In this document: positions 31,914 to 40,802 of the stretch, piece by piece | Layout: each line of letters opens with the position of its first letter | Position numbering within the stretch: the stretch's first letter is position 1 | Assembly: GCF_016863135.1 (NCBI RefSeq) | Contig: NZ_BOOH01000019.1 | Span: 248,001-312,000 of the forward strand | DNA length: 64,000 nucleotides | Source of the DNA: Planobispora longispora | GTDB lineage: Bacteria; Actinomycetota; Actinomycetes; Streptosporangiales; Streptosporangiaceae | Direction: 5' to 3' | Notes under the pieces: generated by a model | The model's database searches: none | Told to the model about the DNA's origin: nothing | Seen by the model: only the letters and a program-made list of their open reading frames with translations | Translations under genes and position numbers: made by a program

Positions 31914-32062
31914 CGGCCACGCGCCAGACGGGATGGGATCCGCGGAGGGGGTGTCCCCCTGCAACAGGGGACATTGCTCGATGCGCCACCAGCGATTGAG
32001 CCTGTGACAGCCGTGACGGCTCACACCGATTGCCACTCTGATACGCCGCCTACCATGACGCC

Positions 32063-32326
32063 ATGGCCGAGAACCCCATCGATGCAGACAGCCGCTACAC
32101 CGAACTCCGCAAACTCGGCGAAGAAGAGCGCTACCTGGCCCGAGGACTCCAAGAAGTCCGCGCTGAGATCGCGAGCCTCGTCCATCGGCTCCTGCCGCAC
32201 CACTCCCGCGCAGAAAAGATCGACGAAGTCGTCAAAGCCAGCGGATACAGCCGCCATCTGATCGACGTTCTCCGCTACAAGGACCACCCCTGGCACCGCC
32301 ATAGCTCCAAGCGGCAGGACCAGTAA
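32063..32326 (+). CDS. Small helical protein, possible DNA-binding
   Basis: An 87-residue, highly charged, largely helical protein. The middle is coiled-coil-like (ELRKLGEEERYLARGLQEVRAEI) and the end resembles a helix-turn-helix (IDEVVKASGYSRHLIDVLRYKD). TACCAT 6 nt upstream of the ATG (32051-32056) supports the start. It could be an antitoxin-like regulator; no partner is adjacent. Confidence 0.5.
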   Translation: MAENPIDADSRYTELRKLGEEERYLARGLQEVRAEIASLVHRLLPHHSRAEKIDEVVKASGYSRHLIDVLRYKDHPWHRHSSKRQDQ

Positions 32327-32455
32327 AAACCACCTACGGTCGGTGCCTCCGGCTCCGGGGTGATCGCTCAAGCTGATCATGCACAACGAGATCACCGAGG
32401 ACGGCGACCGGTCGAACGCCCAGCTCAACCGCCCGGCGAGGCGTCATCCACGCAC

Positions 32456-32498
32456 TTCCCGAGCTGACAGCGCGGGTCCGATCCCGTCCCCCGCTCTA
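32456..32498 (+). other. Decayed att-like core D
   Basis: A 43-bp copy of the tRNA 3' half with several substitutions and one deletion. It is preceded by CCCAGCTCAA and followed by a degenerate terminator copy, so it is an older integration scar. Confidence 0.65.
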
Positions 32499-32609
32499 AC
32501 TACGGGGGTCCACATCAGGAGTCGAATCCTCATCCGAGGCTCAATCGTTTTGGCGAGTCAGTCGATCCTCTGTAGCGCGCATTCCCTCGGGCAGCACATA
32601 CTTGAGGGG

Positions 32610-32837
32610 ATGAAGCCAGCCAGCGGCGCACCCCGTCGTCACCTGCCCACAAGTCCCTTCAAACCTCCGTCTCCCGCTCCGCCCGCCAGGCGGTTCAGCG
32701 TGAACGACCAGGTGACCCATGATCGATATGGTCTTGGCGTCGTCATGAGTGTAGAAGACGAGGTCGCCGTGTTCGTCGATTTCGGATCGCGGCAGGAGCG
32801 AATCACCACACCATTCAACAAGCTGTACAAGCTATGA
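32610..32837 (+). CDS. Small SH3/Tudor-like domain protein
   Basis: A 75-residue protein. After a Pro-rich start, a compact beta-barrel-like domain RFSVNDQVTHDRYGLGVVMSVEDEVAVFVDFGSRQERITTPFNKLYKL follows. This resembles small actinobacterial proteins with a CarD- or UvrD-tail-like Tudor fold. It may bind RNA polymerase or another partner (inference). The start is an ATG directly after GAGGGG; a later start is possible. Confidence 0.6.
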   Translation: MKPASGAPRRHLPTSPFKPPSPAPPARRFSVNDQVTHDRYGLGVVMSVEDEVAVFVDFGSRQERITTPFNKLYKL

Positions 32838-33169
32838 GCCGCGCTGCGGAGAAGCACACAGTGTGAGTACATGCACGCCGCAGGTGAGGATCCTTTCTCC
32901 CTCGACCCGGCTGAACGAACACAGGCATGCCGTGGGTAGCGGAAAGCCATACTCTCCCGTGCCCGTTCATACAGCGATCAGTGAGCAGTCACAGGCCCCA
33001 CGGTCACTCGACCGGCATACGCCCAGTCCAGGGAGAGATTCTTAACCGGGGCCTCTTCCTTTGGGGAGGTGTCGATCACCTTCCCGAGGCCCGCCGTCGG
33101 TCCGCTGAAGCCGGAAGCCCTCCCACCGTTCCTCTGGAAGCTCATGGACAGACGAGAGGAGTCACCCGT

Positions 33170-33560
33170 ATGACCGCGCAGTCACAGGACTTCTCCACCA
33201 TCCCATCCACTCCGGAGAAAACCTGCGCGCAATCCGTACCGCGCCGGTCACACCGCAAGACCGTGAAGCCTTCGGCTCCGGCCTGAAAGCCGTGCTCGAC
33301 GAGGTCCGGGGCAGCCTGGACCTCAGCGCGCTGAACGCCTTCGTCCACCGCTGACGGATCTCCGCGTGCGACTCGGCGAAAGATCTCGAAGGACGCCGAG
33401 GAACAGATCGCCGCGCTTCCCGAGGGAGCCCTACATCCGCAGTGACCGACCTTGGGGCAGTTCTCTGCGGGTCCTCGAACCCCACCCGATGCTGACCGCG
33501 TGCCAGATCCGTGTCAGAACAGGCGGGGAACCGCGGTCACTCACGGGGACTCGAGTCAGG
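33170..33560 (+). pseudogene. Broken second copy of the DUF6247/toxin module
   Basis: DNA from about 33050 to 33560 parallels 27810-28640. It has the same upstream region and the start MTAQSQDFSTIPSTPEKT, then a frameshift after about 17 codons, then fragments of the DUF6247 end, of the toxin gene (the EEQIAALPEGAL region) and of the GTGCCAGA flank, with internal deletions. It is not functional. The 32838-33756 interval holds no intact gene. Confidence 0.75.
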
Positions 33561-33756
33561 AAGAGATTCCCGACTCGAGCCTTGACGGCATGCTGACAGC
33601 TCATCGAGGCCACCACGATCACGCCCGTGGACGCGTGCCGCGCTCCGAGCGTCCGCCGTCCGGAGCTGCTGGACTGATCCCGTGACCGGAAGCGTTCGCC
33701 CGGTTCCACCGGCCGGACAAGCGTGGAGTCGCGAGATCTCTGGTAGACACGCATTC

Positions 33757-34164
33757 ATGAGCCTCCCTACGACTCAGCACCTGCGCATCGTTTCCCCAGT
33801 GTTCGTCGTCGAGCAACTGCCGCACGGAGCGTCGCCCGGGGACGACTGGGTCGTGCTCGTCCGCGGGCCGGAAGGGGTGACCGTTGTCCGTGCGGCCCGG
33901 CCCGTGGACTCAGGGGAACGGTGGATCGGTTTCTACAGTGGCGCCACGGCTCATGGCCTGGACGTTCCCGGAATGCTGGCGGCGATCGTCAAGCCGCTGG
34001 CAGAGGCGGCGATATCGGTCTTCGTGGCCTCGACCTCCCACGCCGACCTGGTTCTGGTTCCCGAGCGGAAAGAGCAGCAGGCCGTCATCGTCCTGAAGGA
34101 GGCGGGACACCAGGTGGAAGGCGGGGACGACGAGACCCGCGAACCTCTCTGGTCGCAGCGCTAG
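33757..34164 (+). CDS. ACT-domain protein
   Basis: A 135-residue protein with a tandem ACT-like fold of the CASTOR/ACT_7 type (WIGFYSGATAHGLDVPGMLAAIVKPLAEAAISVFVAST, LVLVPERKEQQAVIVLKEAGHQV). Such proteins usually bind small ligands, often amino acids. No enzyme domain is attached. A TAGACA element ends 7 nt before the ATG. The ligand is unknown. Confidence 0.78.
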   Translation: MSLPTTQHLRIVSPVFVVEQLPHGASPGDDWVVLVRGPEGVTVVRAARPVDSGERWIGFYSGATAHGLDVPGMLAAIVKPLAEAAISVFVASTSHADLVLVPERKEQQAVIVLKEAGHQVEGGDDETREPLWSQR

Positions 34165-34279
34165 CGATCGCCCCCAGAGCGGATCGCTGCCGAATCGTCC
34201 TCACAGGAATCGACGGCGCATCGCGCCACCGCCCCAGGCACCCGCCATGGGCGCTCACAGCACGAACTACGCTCCCCTC

Positions 34280-34741
34280 ATGAAGCCGATGAGTTTTGAG
34301 CGGACCATCGCCGCTCCCGTCGAGAGCGTGTGGGCCGCCCTGACCGACATCCCCCGACGCGCGGAGCTCTTCAGCAAGATCGACGTTGTCGAACCGCTCA
34401 CGGACGGTCCGTTCGGGCTCGGAACGCGCTGGCGTGAGACCCGTACGGTCTACGGTCAGTCATCGAGCGCGAACGTCGAAGTGGTCGAACTCGACGCTCC
34501 TCACCGCTTCCTCACCGAGTCCGTCGTCGGACCGCGTTCCACGATGGAGTACGTTCTTCTTCCCGCCCGAGACGGCGCCTCGACAACGGTGCGCGTCACT
34601 TCAGAGACAACGGGCGGCAGCCTGATCTACAAGATCGGGGAGGCGCTGGGCCGTTCCCGGATCACCCAGTGCATCGTCGAGAACAACACTCAGGATCTGA
34701 TCGACCTCGCACATGATTGCGAGTCCCGGCGGGCTTCTTGA
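34280..34741 (+). CDS. SRPBCC/polyketide-cyclase-like protein
   Basis: A 153-residue START-like protein (FERTIAAPVESVWAALTDIPRRAELFSKIDVVE, GTRWRETRTVYG, HRFLTESVVGPRSTMEYVLLP). The family binds hydrophobic ligands in a helix-grip fold. TACGCT 6 nt before the ATG suggests a leaderless mRNA. It could be a lipid carrier or stress protein; no partner is seen. Confidence 0.8.
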   Translation: MKPMSFERTIAAPVESVWAALTDIPRRAELFSKIDVVEPLTDGPFGLGTRWRETRTVYGQSSSANVEVVELDAPHRFLTESVVGPRSTMEYVLLPARDGASTTVRVTSETTGGSLIYKIGEALGRSRITQCIVENNTQDLIDLAHDCESRRAS

Positions 34742-34833
34742 CCTGAGGAAAGGCCATAACCCGTGCGTCCCTCGCGATCGCCTGGGGGTGGCCGATCTCC
34801 GTACGGGGTGGGGGCGGAGCAGGTCATCAGGCC

Positions 34834-35087
34834 TCACGCCCACGTCTTCCGAACCGGCTCCGCATCGGGAGCACTCAGCGGGCCTCTGGCGAGCGTCGCC
34901 GTGGACTCGATGTCCACCTGGACGTCGCCGTCGAGAAGCAACGTCAGCTGATGGCTCACCCGTACGCGGACCAGTGGAAGTGCGGGTCGGGCAGGTCCGA
35001 CTCCTTGACCGTCTCCACCCGGCGGGCGCGGGGCTTGAAGCCGTTGCGCCCGAGCGGGCCGGCCCAGCCGACTTCCGCGAGCGACAT
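34834..35087 (-). other. Two overlapping tiny ORFs, possible frameshifted gene
   Basis: A 43-codon ORF (34956-35087, ending VKESDLPDPHFHWSAYG) overlaps by GTGA a 41-codon ORF (34834-34959, starting MSHQLTLLLDGDVQVDIES). Both look protein-like and would join into one 85-residue protein by a single frameshift. They may be coupled small genes or a broken one. No family is recognised. Confidence 0.3.
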
Positions 35088-35100
35088 GCATGAGAGCCCC

Positions 35101-35526
35101 TCAACCAGCGGCCCCTCGCAGGAGGGCAGCACGCAAGGGTTCAGCCTCTGCCAGCAGCGATCGACCGCCATCGGCCTCCTCCCACAGCTGCCGGAGTTCG
35201 GAACCCTCCCCGAGGACCCGATCCAGCGCACGCAGTGCGAGCGGCACAAGGTCGTCGGAAAGCCCGACCCTGCCGCCCTCGACCAGGAAATCCGGCGCGT
35301 ACACCGAGGTGACCGGCGGGCCGCCGCAGCACTCAGCCGCGACGATGGCCGTCGCCGCCATCGCTTCGCACCCCTCGCTCGCATCCAGGTAATCCGCGGA
35401 CTCCGCTGCACTTTGCAATGCCTGCCGGACCATGCCCGCCCGCGCTTCCGGGGCGGCGTCATGCAAGTCCCCGCACCAGTCGGCGGCCGTGTCGTTGTCG
35501 AAAGGACCGCTGTCCCAAGTACCCAT
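35101..35526 (-). CDS. DUF4259 protein
   Basis: A 141-residue protein with the family signature GTWDSGPFDNDTAADWCGDL at its start and a helical remainder. DUF4259 proteins are often found among accessory genes and near toxin or immunity loci; the function is unknown. The ATG at 35526 is chosen since the family begins with MGTWDSG and GGAG lies 8 nt upstream. Confidence 0.78.
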   Translation of the reverse strand: MGTWDSGPFDNDTAADWCGDLHDAAPEARAGMVRQALQSAAESADYLDASEGCEAMAATAIVAAECCGGPPVTSVYAPDFLVEGGRVGLSDDLVPLALRALDRVLGEGSELRQLWEEADGGRSLLAEAEPLRAALLRGAAG

Positions 35527-35740
35527 GACCTTCACTCCCCACCCACGGGCTTGTCTTCCAACGCGGGCGTCAACGTACAGGTCAGGACTGACACCTCCGG
35601 TGGGGGCGCTCCGGTTCCGGGGGTCCTTCCGGCTTTCTCACTCGGGTCGACTCTGAGCTGCGCCCTCGTTTTCCCAGATCGGACCGGGGGAAGCACACTG
35701 CCTGCGCATCGCCGGCACCCGTCTCGGTAGCGTTCTGATC

Positions 35741-36340
35741 ATGGCTGCCGACGAGTCGATGAGCACCGGCCAGCGTTCGGATCCGCTCCGCGCCTGTCTG
35801 CTGCACCAGATTCGAGACATCACCCCATGGGATGCGCAGGAGTCCGCGCACGCAGCCTGGGCGATGAACTGGATCTCAAGCGAAGCCCCTCTCCATCGGA
35901 CCCGTAAACCCGACGTGCCCGAGCCCCACCTGGTGAGCTACTTCGTGGCTCTCAACAGTCGTGAGGAAGTGCTCCTCGTGGCACATCGCAAGGCGGGATT
36001 GTGGTTGCCGAGCGGAGGACATGTCGAGCCGGGGGAGACCCCATGGGCCGCCGTCGTCCGCGAATGCCAGGAAGAGCTGCATATCCCCGCAGTGCCCTCC
36101 CCCCTTGCCGGTGACCGTCCCTTCTTCATCACCGTCACTCGCACCCGCGGCGAAGGCTCCCATACCGACGTGTCGCTCTGGTACGTCCTGGACATCGAGA
36201 CGATCAGTTCCTATGACCGTGAGGAGTTCGCCGGGATCAAATGGCTGACGTTGCCTCAGGTGCTCGACGAACCCATCGAGATCCTCGACCCGCATATGCA
36301 CCGGTTCACTCGCAAATTGATCGCCGCTCTCGCCCCCTGA
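35741..36340 (+). CDS. NUDIX hydrolase
   Basis: A 199-residue protein. The Nudix box GGHVEPGETPWAAVVRECQEEL begins at about residue 92 with the expected REcqEE metal ligands. An N-terminal helical extension (1-60) precedes the domain. The substrate is unknown. TAGCGT lies 7 nt upstream of the ATG (35728-35733), favouring leaderless expression. A GTTTTCCCAG phrase at about 35669, like the att flanks, hints that the hotspot once extended this far. Confidence 0.88.
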   Translation: MAADESMSTGQRSDPLRACLLHQIRDITPWDAQESAHAAWAMNWISSEAPLHRTRKPDVPEPHLVSYFVALNSREEVLLVAHRKAGLWLPSGGHVEPGETPWAAVVRECQEELHIPAVPSPLAGDRPFFITVTRTRGEGSHTDVSLWYVLDIETISSYDREEFAGIKWLTLPQVLDEPIEILDPHMHRFTRKLIAALAP

Positions 36341-36508
36341 GCCTCCAGCAACGCCGGACGGCTCACGGCCGGGCTCGCCCGCGTGCCGGCCGAGCCCGCC
36401 TCATTGGAAGATCGACCTCATTGGAAGATCGACTCGGCACCGCCCGATGCGGCATAGTGATGCCGCCCAGGCGCATCAGGCGCGCGGGCGACATCGCGGA
36501 GGGTGCGG

Positions 36509-37009
36509 ATGGAGCTCATCGAGGGCCCCTCGGTCGTCGTCAAGCCGGACCGGCACTGTGCCGGCATCCGAGTGGTCACCCCGTTCCGCGGCATGTTCGC
36601 CGTCCGGGACAGGCTCATGGACGAGCTGTACGGCCGGCTCGATGAGCGGGGCGTCGATTTCGGCCCCACCTTCTTCCGTCTCCACGTGATCGACATGGCC
36701 GGCTCGATGGATGTGGAGGTCGGTGTGGTCACCGACGGGCCCGTCGAGGGTGACGGCCGGGTGCTGCCCGGCGTGCTGCCCTCGGGCCGGTACGCGACGC
36801 TGACCTACGTCAACCACGGCCGCCGGGCGAACCGTACCCTGATCGAGTGGGCACGAGAGCGGGACCTCGCCTTCGACTGCGTGGAGAACCCGGCCGGCGA
36901 CCGGTTCGGCTGCCGGTACGAGGCCTATCTCACCGATCCGCGGTCCGAGCGGATGAAGACCCGATGGCGCGTCGAACTCGCCATCCGCCTGGCCGATGAG
37001 ACCTCCTGA
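36509..37009 (+). CDS. GyrI-like/AraC effector-binding-domain protein
   Basis: A 166-residue stand-alone GyrI-like domain (MDVEVGVVTDGPVEGDGRVLPGVLPSGRYATLTYVNHG). Such domains bind small hydrophobic cations or drugs and occur as effector domains of transcription factors. GGAGGG precedes the ATG at 36509 with good spacing, so this start is preferred to the GTG at 36503. Confidence 0.8.
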   Translation: MELIEGPSVVVKPDRHCAGIRVVTPFRGMFAVRDRLMDELYGRLDERGVDFGPTFFRLHVIDMAGSMDVEVGVVTDGPVEGDGRVLPGVLPSGRYATLTYVNHGRRANRTLIEWARERDLAFDCVENPAGDRFGCRYEAYLTDPRSERMKTRWRVELAIRLADETS

Positions 37010-37162
37010 CCAGGGGCGCCTCTCGCGTGACCGCTTCCAGCTGACGCCGCGTCCAGAGGCGGTAGGCGTTCCAGGCGGGGACGAGACGGTCGGGGAACAC
37101 GCCGGCGAAGGCGGCGGGCCGGACGACCCGGGCGATCTTCCGGGACCGGGCGCCGAGCCCTG

Positions 37163-37948
37163 TCAGGCGGCTCCGCCGCCGAAGAAGTCGGCCAGCGCCG
37201 GGACCAGCACGTCGTCGGGCACGCCGTGCCAGTCGCCCTTGAGCGCCAGGTGGCGGCCCCGGGGCAGGGCCGCCGCCACGCCCTCGGCCCAGCCGCGCAG
37301 GCGGTCGTCGCTGGACTCGCTGTTGACGACCAGGGCCGGGACGGTGACGGACCGGAGCGTGTCGCGGGAGACGGCCGGGGTTATCCGGCTGTCGTAGGCG
37401 AGCGTGTGCGCGATGCCCTCCAGCATCGGGAAGAAGGGGGCCTGCCGCATGCCCGCGGTGATCTCCTCGGGGACGCCGATGCTCCGGTGGAAGTGCTCGA
37501 CCGCGTCGGCCCGGCGACCGGCGGCCACGAGCTCGTCGATCTCGGCTGCGAGGTCGCCCTCGTCGTCCTGCGGCGGCTGGTCGAGGATGATCGGCGGTTC
37601 GAGGAGCGAGAGCATCGAGATCGGCAGCCCGGCCGCCGCTCCGAGCAGGCCCAGGACCGCGCCGGAGGAGAACCCGTGCACGAACGCCCGCCCTCCGCTC
37701 GCCTCGATCACGGCCGCGAGATCCTCTATCTCCCGCTCCACCGCGTACGGCGGGGTGTCGCCGCTCTCGCCCCGGCCGCGCCGGTCGTAGGTCACCGCCG
37801 TGAACCTGTCGGCGAGGCGCTCGGCGAGCGAGCCCATCGGCCCGAACCCCCGGAACCCTCCCGCCGCGTCGACCAGGACGAGCACCGGGCCCGCCCCCGC
37901 CTTCTCGAATGCGATCCGCGTGCCATCGCGTGACGTCACCGTGGCCAT
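37163..37948 (-). CDS. Alpha/beta hydrolase
   Basis: A 261-residue hydrolase. The nucleophile elbow is GFSSG (about residue 94), the oxyanion region DAAGGFRGF, and the catalytic His lies in KGDWHGVPDD near the C-terminus. It looks like an esterase or lactonase; the substrate cannot be told. GGAGGGATCACC precedes the ATG. The 37010-37162 gap contains a protein-like stretch in one minus frame but no start. Confidence 0.85.
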   Translation of the reverse strand: MATVTSRDGTRIAFEKAGAGPVLVLVDAAGGFRGFGPMGSLAERLADRFTAVTYDRRGRGESGDTPPYAVEREIEDLAAVIEASGGRAFVHGFSSGAVLGLLGAAAGLPISMLSLLEPPIILDQPPQDDEGDLAAEIDELVAAGRRADAVEHFHRSIGVPEEITAGMRQAPFFPMLEGIAHTLAYDSRITPAVSRDTLRSVTVPALVVNSESSDDRLRGWAEGVAAALPRGRHLALKGDWHGVPDDVLVPALADFFGGGAA

Positions 37949-38177
37949 GGTGATCCCTCCGTCCGATGGCCTCCGACGGTACAGAGCGGCACCGACAAAT
38001 CCGCGGGCCCGGCGCCCGTGCCCTGACGACGCCTGTCGCGCTCATAGGGGTGGACGTGCTCTGCCCGGCGCCTTCACGCGCGGCCCGAGTCCGGCGCGTT
38101 CACATGTGCGGTCCGTACGGGGAATCCGCCAGCCGCGCCGGGTTCCCCGCACGACGCGGCCCCGTATCGTCACGTTC

Positions 38178-38975
38178 ATGGCACATGACATGTGGGCCGT
38201 CGGCGACGCGTACGAGCGCTACATGGGGCGCTGGAGCCGCCCGGCGGCCGCGGCCTTCGTGGCGTGGCTCGGCGTTCCGGCCCGCCGGAGCTGGCTGGAC
38301 GTGGGCTGCGGCACCGGTGCGCTCGGCGGCGCCGTACTGGCCGCCGCGGAGCCCGCCACACTGGTCGGCGTCGATCCTTCGGCGGGTTTCGTCGCGCACG
38401 CCCGGGCGCGGACCGGCGACCGGCGGGCCCGGTTCGTGGTCGGCGACGCCCGCTCCCTGCCGTTTCCCGGCGGCCGCTTCGACGCGGCCGTCAGCGGCCT
38501 GATGCTCAATTTCGTGCCCGAGCCGGCCGATGCCGTGGCGGAGCTGGCCCGGGTCGTGACGCCCGGCGGCACGGTCGCGGCCTACGTGTGGGACTACATC
38601 GGCGGCATGACGATGCTCCGGCGGTTCTGGGACGCGGCGACCGCTCTCGACCCCGCCGCGGGCGATCTGGAGGAAGCGGTGCGTTTCTCCATGTGCCGTC
38701 CGGAGCCGATCCGCCGCCTGTGGACCGGCGCGGGACTGGCCGGCGTGGTGGTCGAGGCGATCGACGTGCCGACCGTCTTCCGCGACTTCGACGACTTCTG
38801 GACGCCGTTCCTCGGGGCGCAGGGTCCGGCTCCCGCGTACGCCGTGTCGCTCACCGAGGATCACAGGTCCGCCCTGCGCGAGCTGCTGCGCGAGCGTCTT
38901 CCCGCCGAGCCCGACGGGTCGATCGCGCTCTCCGCCCGCGCGTGGGCCGTACGCGGAGAACCCGGAGACGCTTGA
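38178..38975 (+). CDS. Class I SAM-dependent methyltransferase
   Basis: A 265-residue methyltransferase of the UbiE/Methyltransf_11 type. Motif I is WLDVGCGTGALGG (about 39-51), motif II VGVDPSAGFV and motif III DAAVSGLMLNFVPEP. The acceptor is unknown. TATCGT 7 nt upstream of the ATG (38165-38170) suggests a leaderless mRNA. Confidence 0.88.
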   Translation: MAHDMWAVGDAYERYMGRWSRPAAAAFVAWLGVPARRSWLDVGCGTGALGGAVLAAAEPATLVGVDPSAGFVAHARARTGDRRARFVVGDARSLPFPGGRFDAAVSGLMLNFVPEPADAVAELARVVTPGGTVAAYVWDYIGGMTMLRRFWDAATALDPAAGDLEEAVRFSMCRPEPIRRLWTGAGLAGVVVEAIDVPTVFRDFDDFWTPFLGAQGPAPAYAVSLTEDHRSALRELLRERLPAEPDGSIALSARAWAVRGEPGDA

Positions 38976-39177
38976 GACGACCGCGTCGGCGCCACGCGGC
39001 GGGCCGCAGCGGGATCCACCGCCAGGTGCTCCAGGACGATGAGCGATTCCGTGTGCGTCAGCGGGCTCTCGGCACGCTGGACGATGTTCGCCGTTTCGCC
39101 ATGGCGTGGCCGAGGACACCCGCCGGGGACGGCGGAGGCCGCCGGGATAACCACTGCCCTTTCCGGGCGGGGTCTCC

Positions 39178-39219
39178 TAGACTCGGCAGCATGAGACGAC
39201 GACATTGATGAACTTCTAG
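39178..39219 (+). promoter_or_regulatory. Leaderless micro-ORFs upstream of the MFS gene
   Basis: TAGACT (39178-39183) lies 7 nt before an ATG that opens the ORF MRRRH (39191-39208), using AGA-CGA-CGA, rare codons here. Its TGA overlaps a second ORF, MNF (39208-39219). A CCGGACG/CGTCCGG hairpin (39252-39258 with 39266-39272) follows before the MFS start. The layout fits a translational or transcriptional attenuator. The rest of the 38976-39301 gap shows no gene. Confidence 0.4.
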
Positions 39220-39301
39220 AGGTCGACACGGGACGCGCTGCCGCGGACCGCCGGACGTGCGCAACGTCCGGAGTCCGAGTCCGTCCCCGTGGAAAGACCT
39301 C

Positions 39302-40690
39302 ATGATCATTAATTCTTCGCGCCCGCGCGGCACGCGCGCGAGGCGGCTCGCCGCCGCGCTCTACGTCTACACGTTCCTCGACGATCTCATCCTGCTCTAC
39401 CCGGTGTACGCGCTGTTGTTCGCCGACACCGGCCTGTCCGTCTCCGAGATCTCCTCTCTCTTCGTCATCTGGGCGCTCACCGGCATCCTGCTGGAGGTCC
39501 CCTCCGGCGTGTGGGCCGACGCCGTCTCGCGACGGCTGCTGCTGTGCCTGGCCCCGCTCCCGGCCGCCGTCGGTTACACCCTCTGGGTCGCCGCCCCTTC
39601 CTACTGGGCCTTCGCCCTCGGGTTCGTTCTGTGGGGGGTGCGCGGGGCGATGACCTCGGGAGCCTTCGAGGCGCTCGCCTACGAGGAGCTCGACCGCCTG
39701 GGCGAGGCCGGGCGGTACGCCCAGATCATGGGCCGCGCCGAGGTCGTCGGCATCTGCGCGGTGGCGCTGGCCACGGCCGTCGCGAGCCCGGTGTTCGCCG
39801 TCGGCGGCTACCCGGCGCTGGGAGCGGCGAGCGTGCTCGCCTGTCTGCTGTGCGCGCTCTCCGGGATGCTCCTCCCCGAGCATCGGTCATCGGATGCCCG
39901 GGCTGCGCAGGTCACGGTGGCCTCGGCGGCCGCGGTGGTCGCTCCGGGGGCGCTCTCCCCGGGCGCTCCGAGCGGCGCAGGCGAGGACGGCGAGGACGGC
40001 GAGGACGGCGCTCCGGATGACGACGGGTCCGGCGGCCCCGATGAAGCCGACGAGGACGACGAGGACGACGGCCCGCGCGGGTACCGCGCGATTCTGCGGT
40101 CCGGTCTCACCGAGGTGCGCGGCAACCGTTCCGTACGGCGGGCGCTACTGCTCGTTCCCGCGACGGCGGCCGTCTGGGGCGCGCTGGAAGAGTACGTCGC
40201 CCTGCTCGTGGAGGAGACCGGCGTCCCGACGTCCTCCGTGCCCCTGTGGGTGCTGCTGGTCTGGGCGGGCGTGACGGCCGGCAGCCTGCTCGCGGGGGCC
40301 GGACGGCGGATGACCGCCCGGTCGTTCGCCGCGCTCCTCGCCTTGGCCGCGCTCGCCCTGGGCGGTGGAGCCGCAGCCGCCCACCCTGGCGGGCTCGTCC
40401 TGGTCACCGCGGCCTTCTGCGTCTTCCAGATGGCGACCCTGGTGGCCGACGCACGGCTGCAGGAGAGGATCACGGGACCGAGCCGGGCGACGGTGACCTC
40501 CCTGGCCAACCTCGGCACGGATCTGGCGACGGTCCTCGTCTACGGCGTCTACGCCGCCCTTTCCGCGTTCGCCGGACACGGCATGATCTTCGCGCTGCTC
40601 GCGGTGCCGTACCTCGGCCTGGCGCTCGCGGTGGCGTATGACGCGCGGGTGTGTGAAAAGGCGCGGATGCGGAGGAGAGTCACCCCCTGA
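39302..40690 (+). CDS. MFS transporter with acidic central loop
   Basis: A 462-residue, roughly twelve-helix major facilitator. The cytoplasmic loop between helices 6 and 7 is extended and very acidic (GEDGEDGEDGAPDDDGSGG and more). Family features are EVPSGVWADAVSRR after helix 2 and its partner in the second half. It is probably a drug or metabolite exporter. GGAAAG lies ahead of the ATG at 39302. The micro-ORF leader suggests inducible expression. Confidence 0.85.
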   Translation: MIINSSRPRGTRARRLAAALYVYTFLDDLILLYPVYALLFADTGLSVSEISSLFVIWALTGILLEVPSGVWADAVSRRLLLCLAPLPAAVGYTLWVAAPSYWAFALGFVLWGVRGAMTSGAFEALAYEELDRLGEAGRYAQIMGRAEVVGICAVALATAVASPVFAVGGYPALGAASVLACLLCALSGMLLPEHRSSDARAAQVTVASAAAVVAPGALSPGAPSGAGEDGEDGEDGAPDDDGSGGPDEADEDDEDDGPRGYRAILRSGLTEVRGNRSVRRALLLVPATAAVWGALEEYVALLVEETGVPTSSVPLWVLLVWAGVTAGSLLAGAGRRMTARSFAALLALAALALGGGAAAAHPGGLVLVTAAFCVFQMATLVADARLQERITGPSRATVTSLANLGTDLATVLVYGVYAALSAFAGHGMIFALLAVPYLGLALAVAYDARVCEKARMRRRVTP

Positions 40691-40745
40691 ACATGCTCAC
40701 AACCGTATAAAACATCACACCGGAGCAGGTCGTACGTTTGCTCCC

Positions 40746-40802
40746 ATGCCAGACTGGATCTTCCCGAGATTTCCGTGCGGACGGGGATTACATGGGCGCT
40801 GA
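40746..40802 (+). CDS. Possible 18-residue leaderless upstream ORF
   Basis: An ATG 7 nt after TACGTT opens an 18-codon ORF (MPDWIFPRFPCGRGLHGR) that overlaps the start of the J-domain gene out of frame. It could regulate that gene by coupling. Weak evidence beyond the promoter geometry. Confidence 0.3.
   Translation: MPDWIFPRFPCGRGLHGR

Noticed and set aside
37010-37162. Protein-like stretch (FPDRLVPAWNAYRLWTRRQL) on the minus strand downstream of the hydrolase
   Set aside because: No start codon or ribosome-binding site and no recognised family; possibly a gene remnant, not enough to annotate.
38976-39190. Minus-strand stretch reading SPLTHTESLIVLEHLAVDP
   Set aside because: Looks somewhat protein-like but has no start, length or family support.
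39214-39227. TCTAGAGGTCGAC looks like a cloning polylinker
   Set aside because: It is one base off the usual linker and lies within native-looking sequence; chance is more likely than vector.
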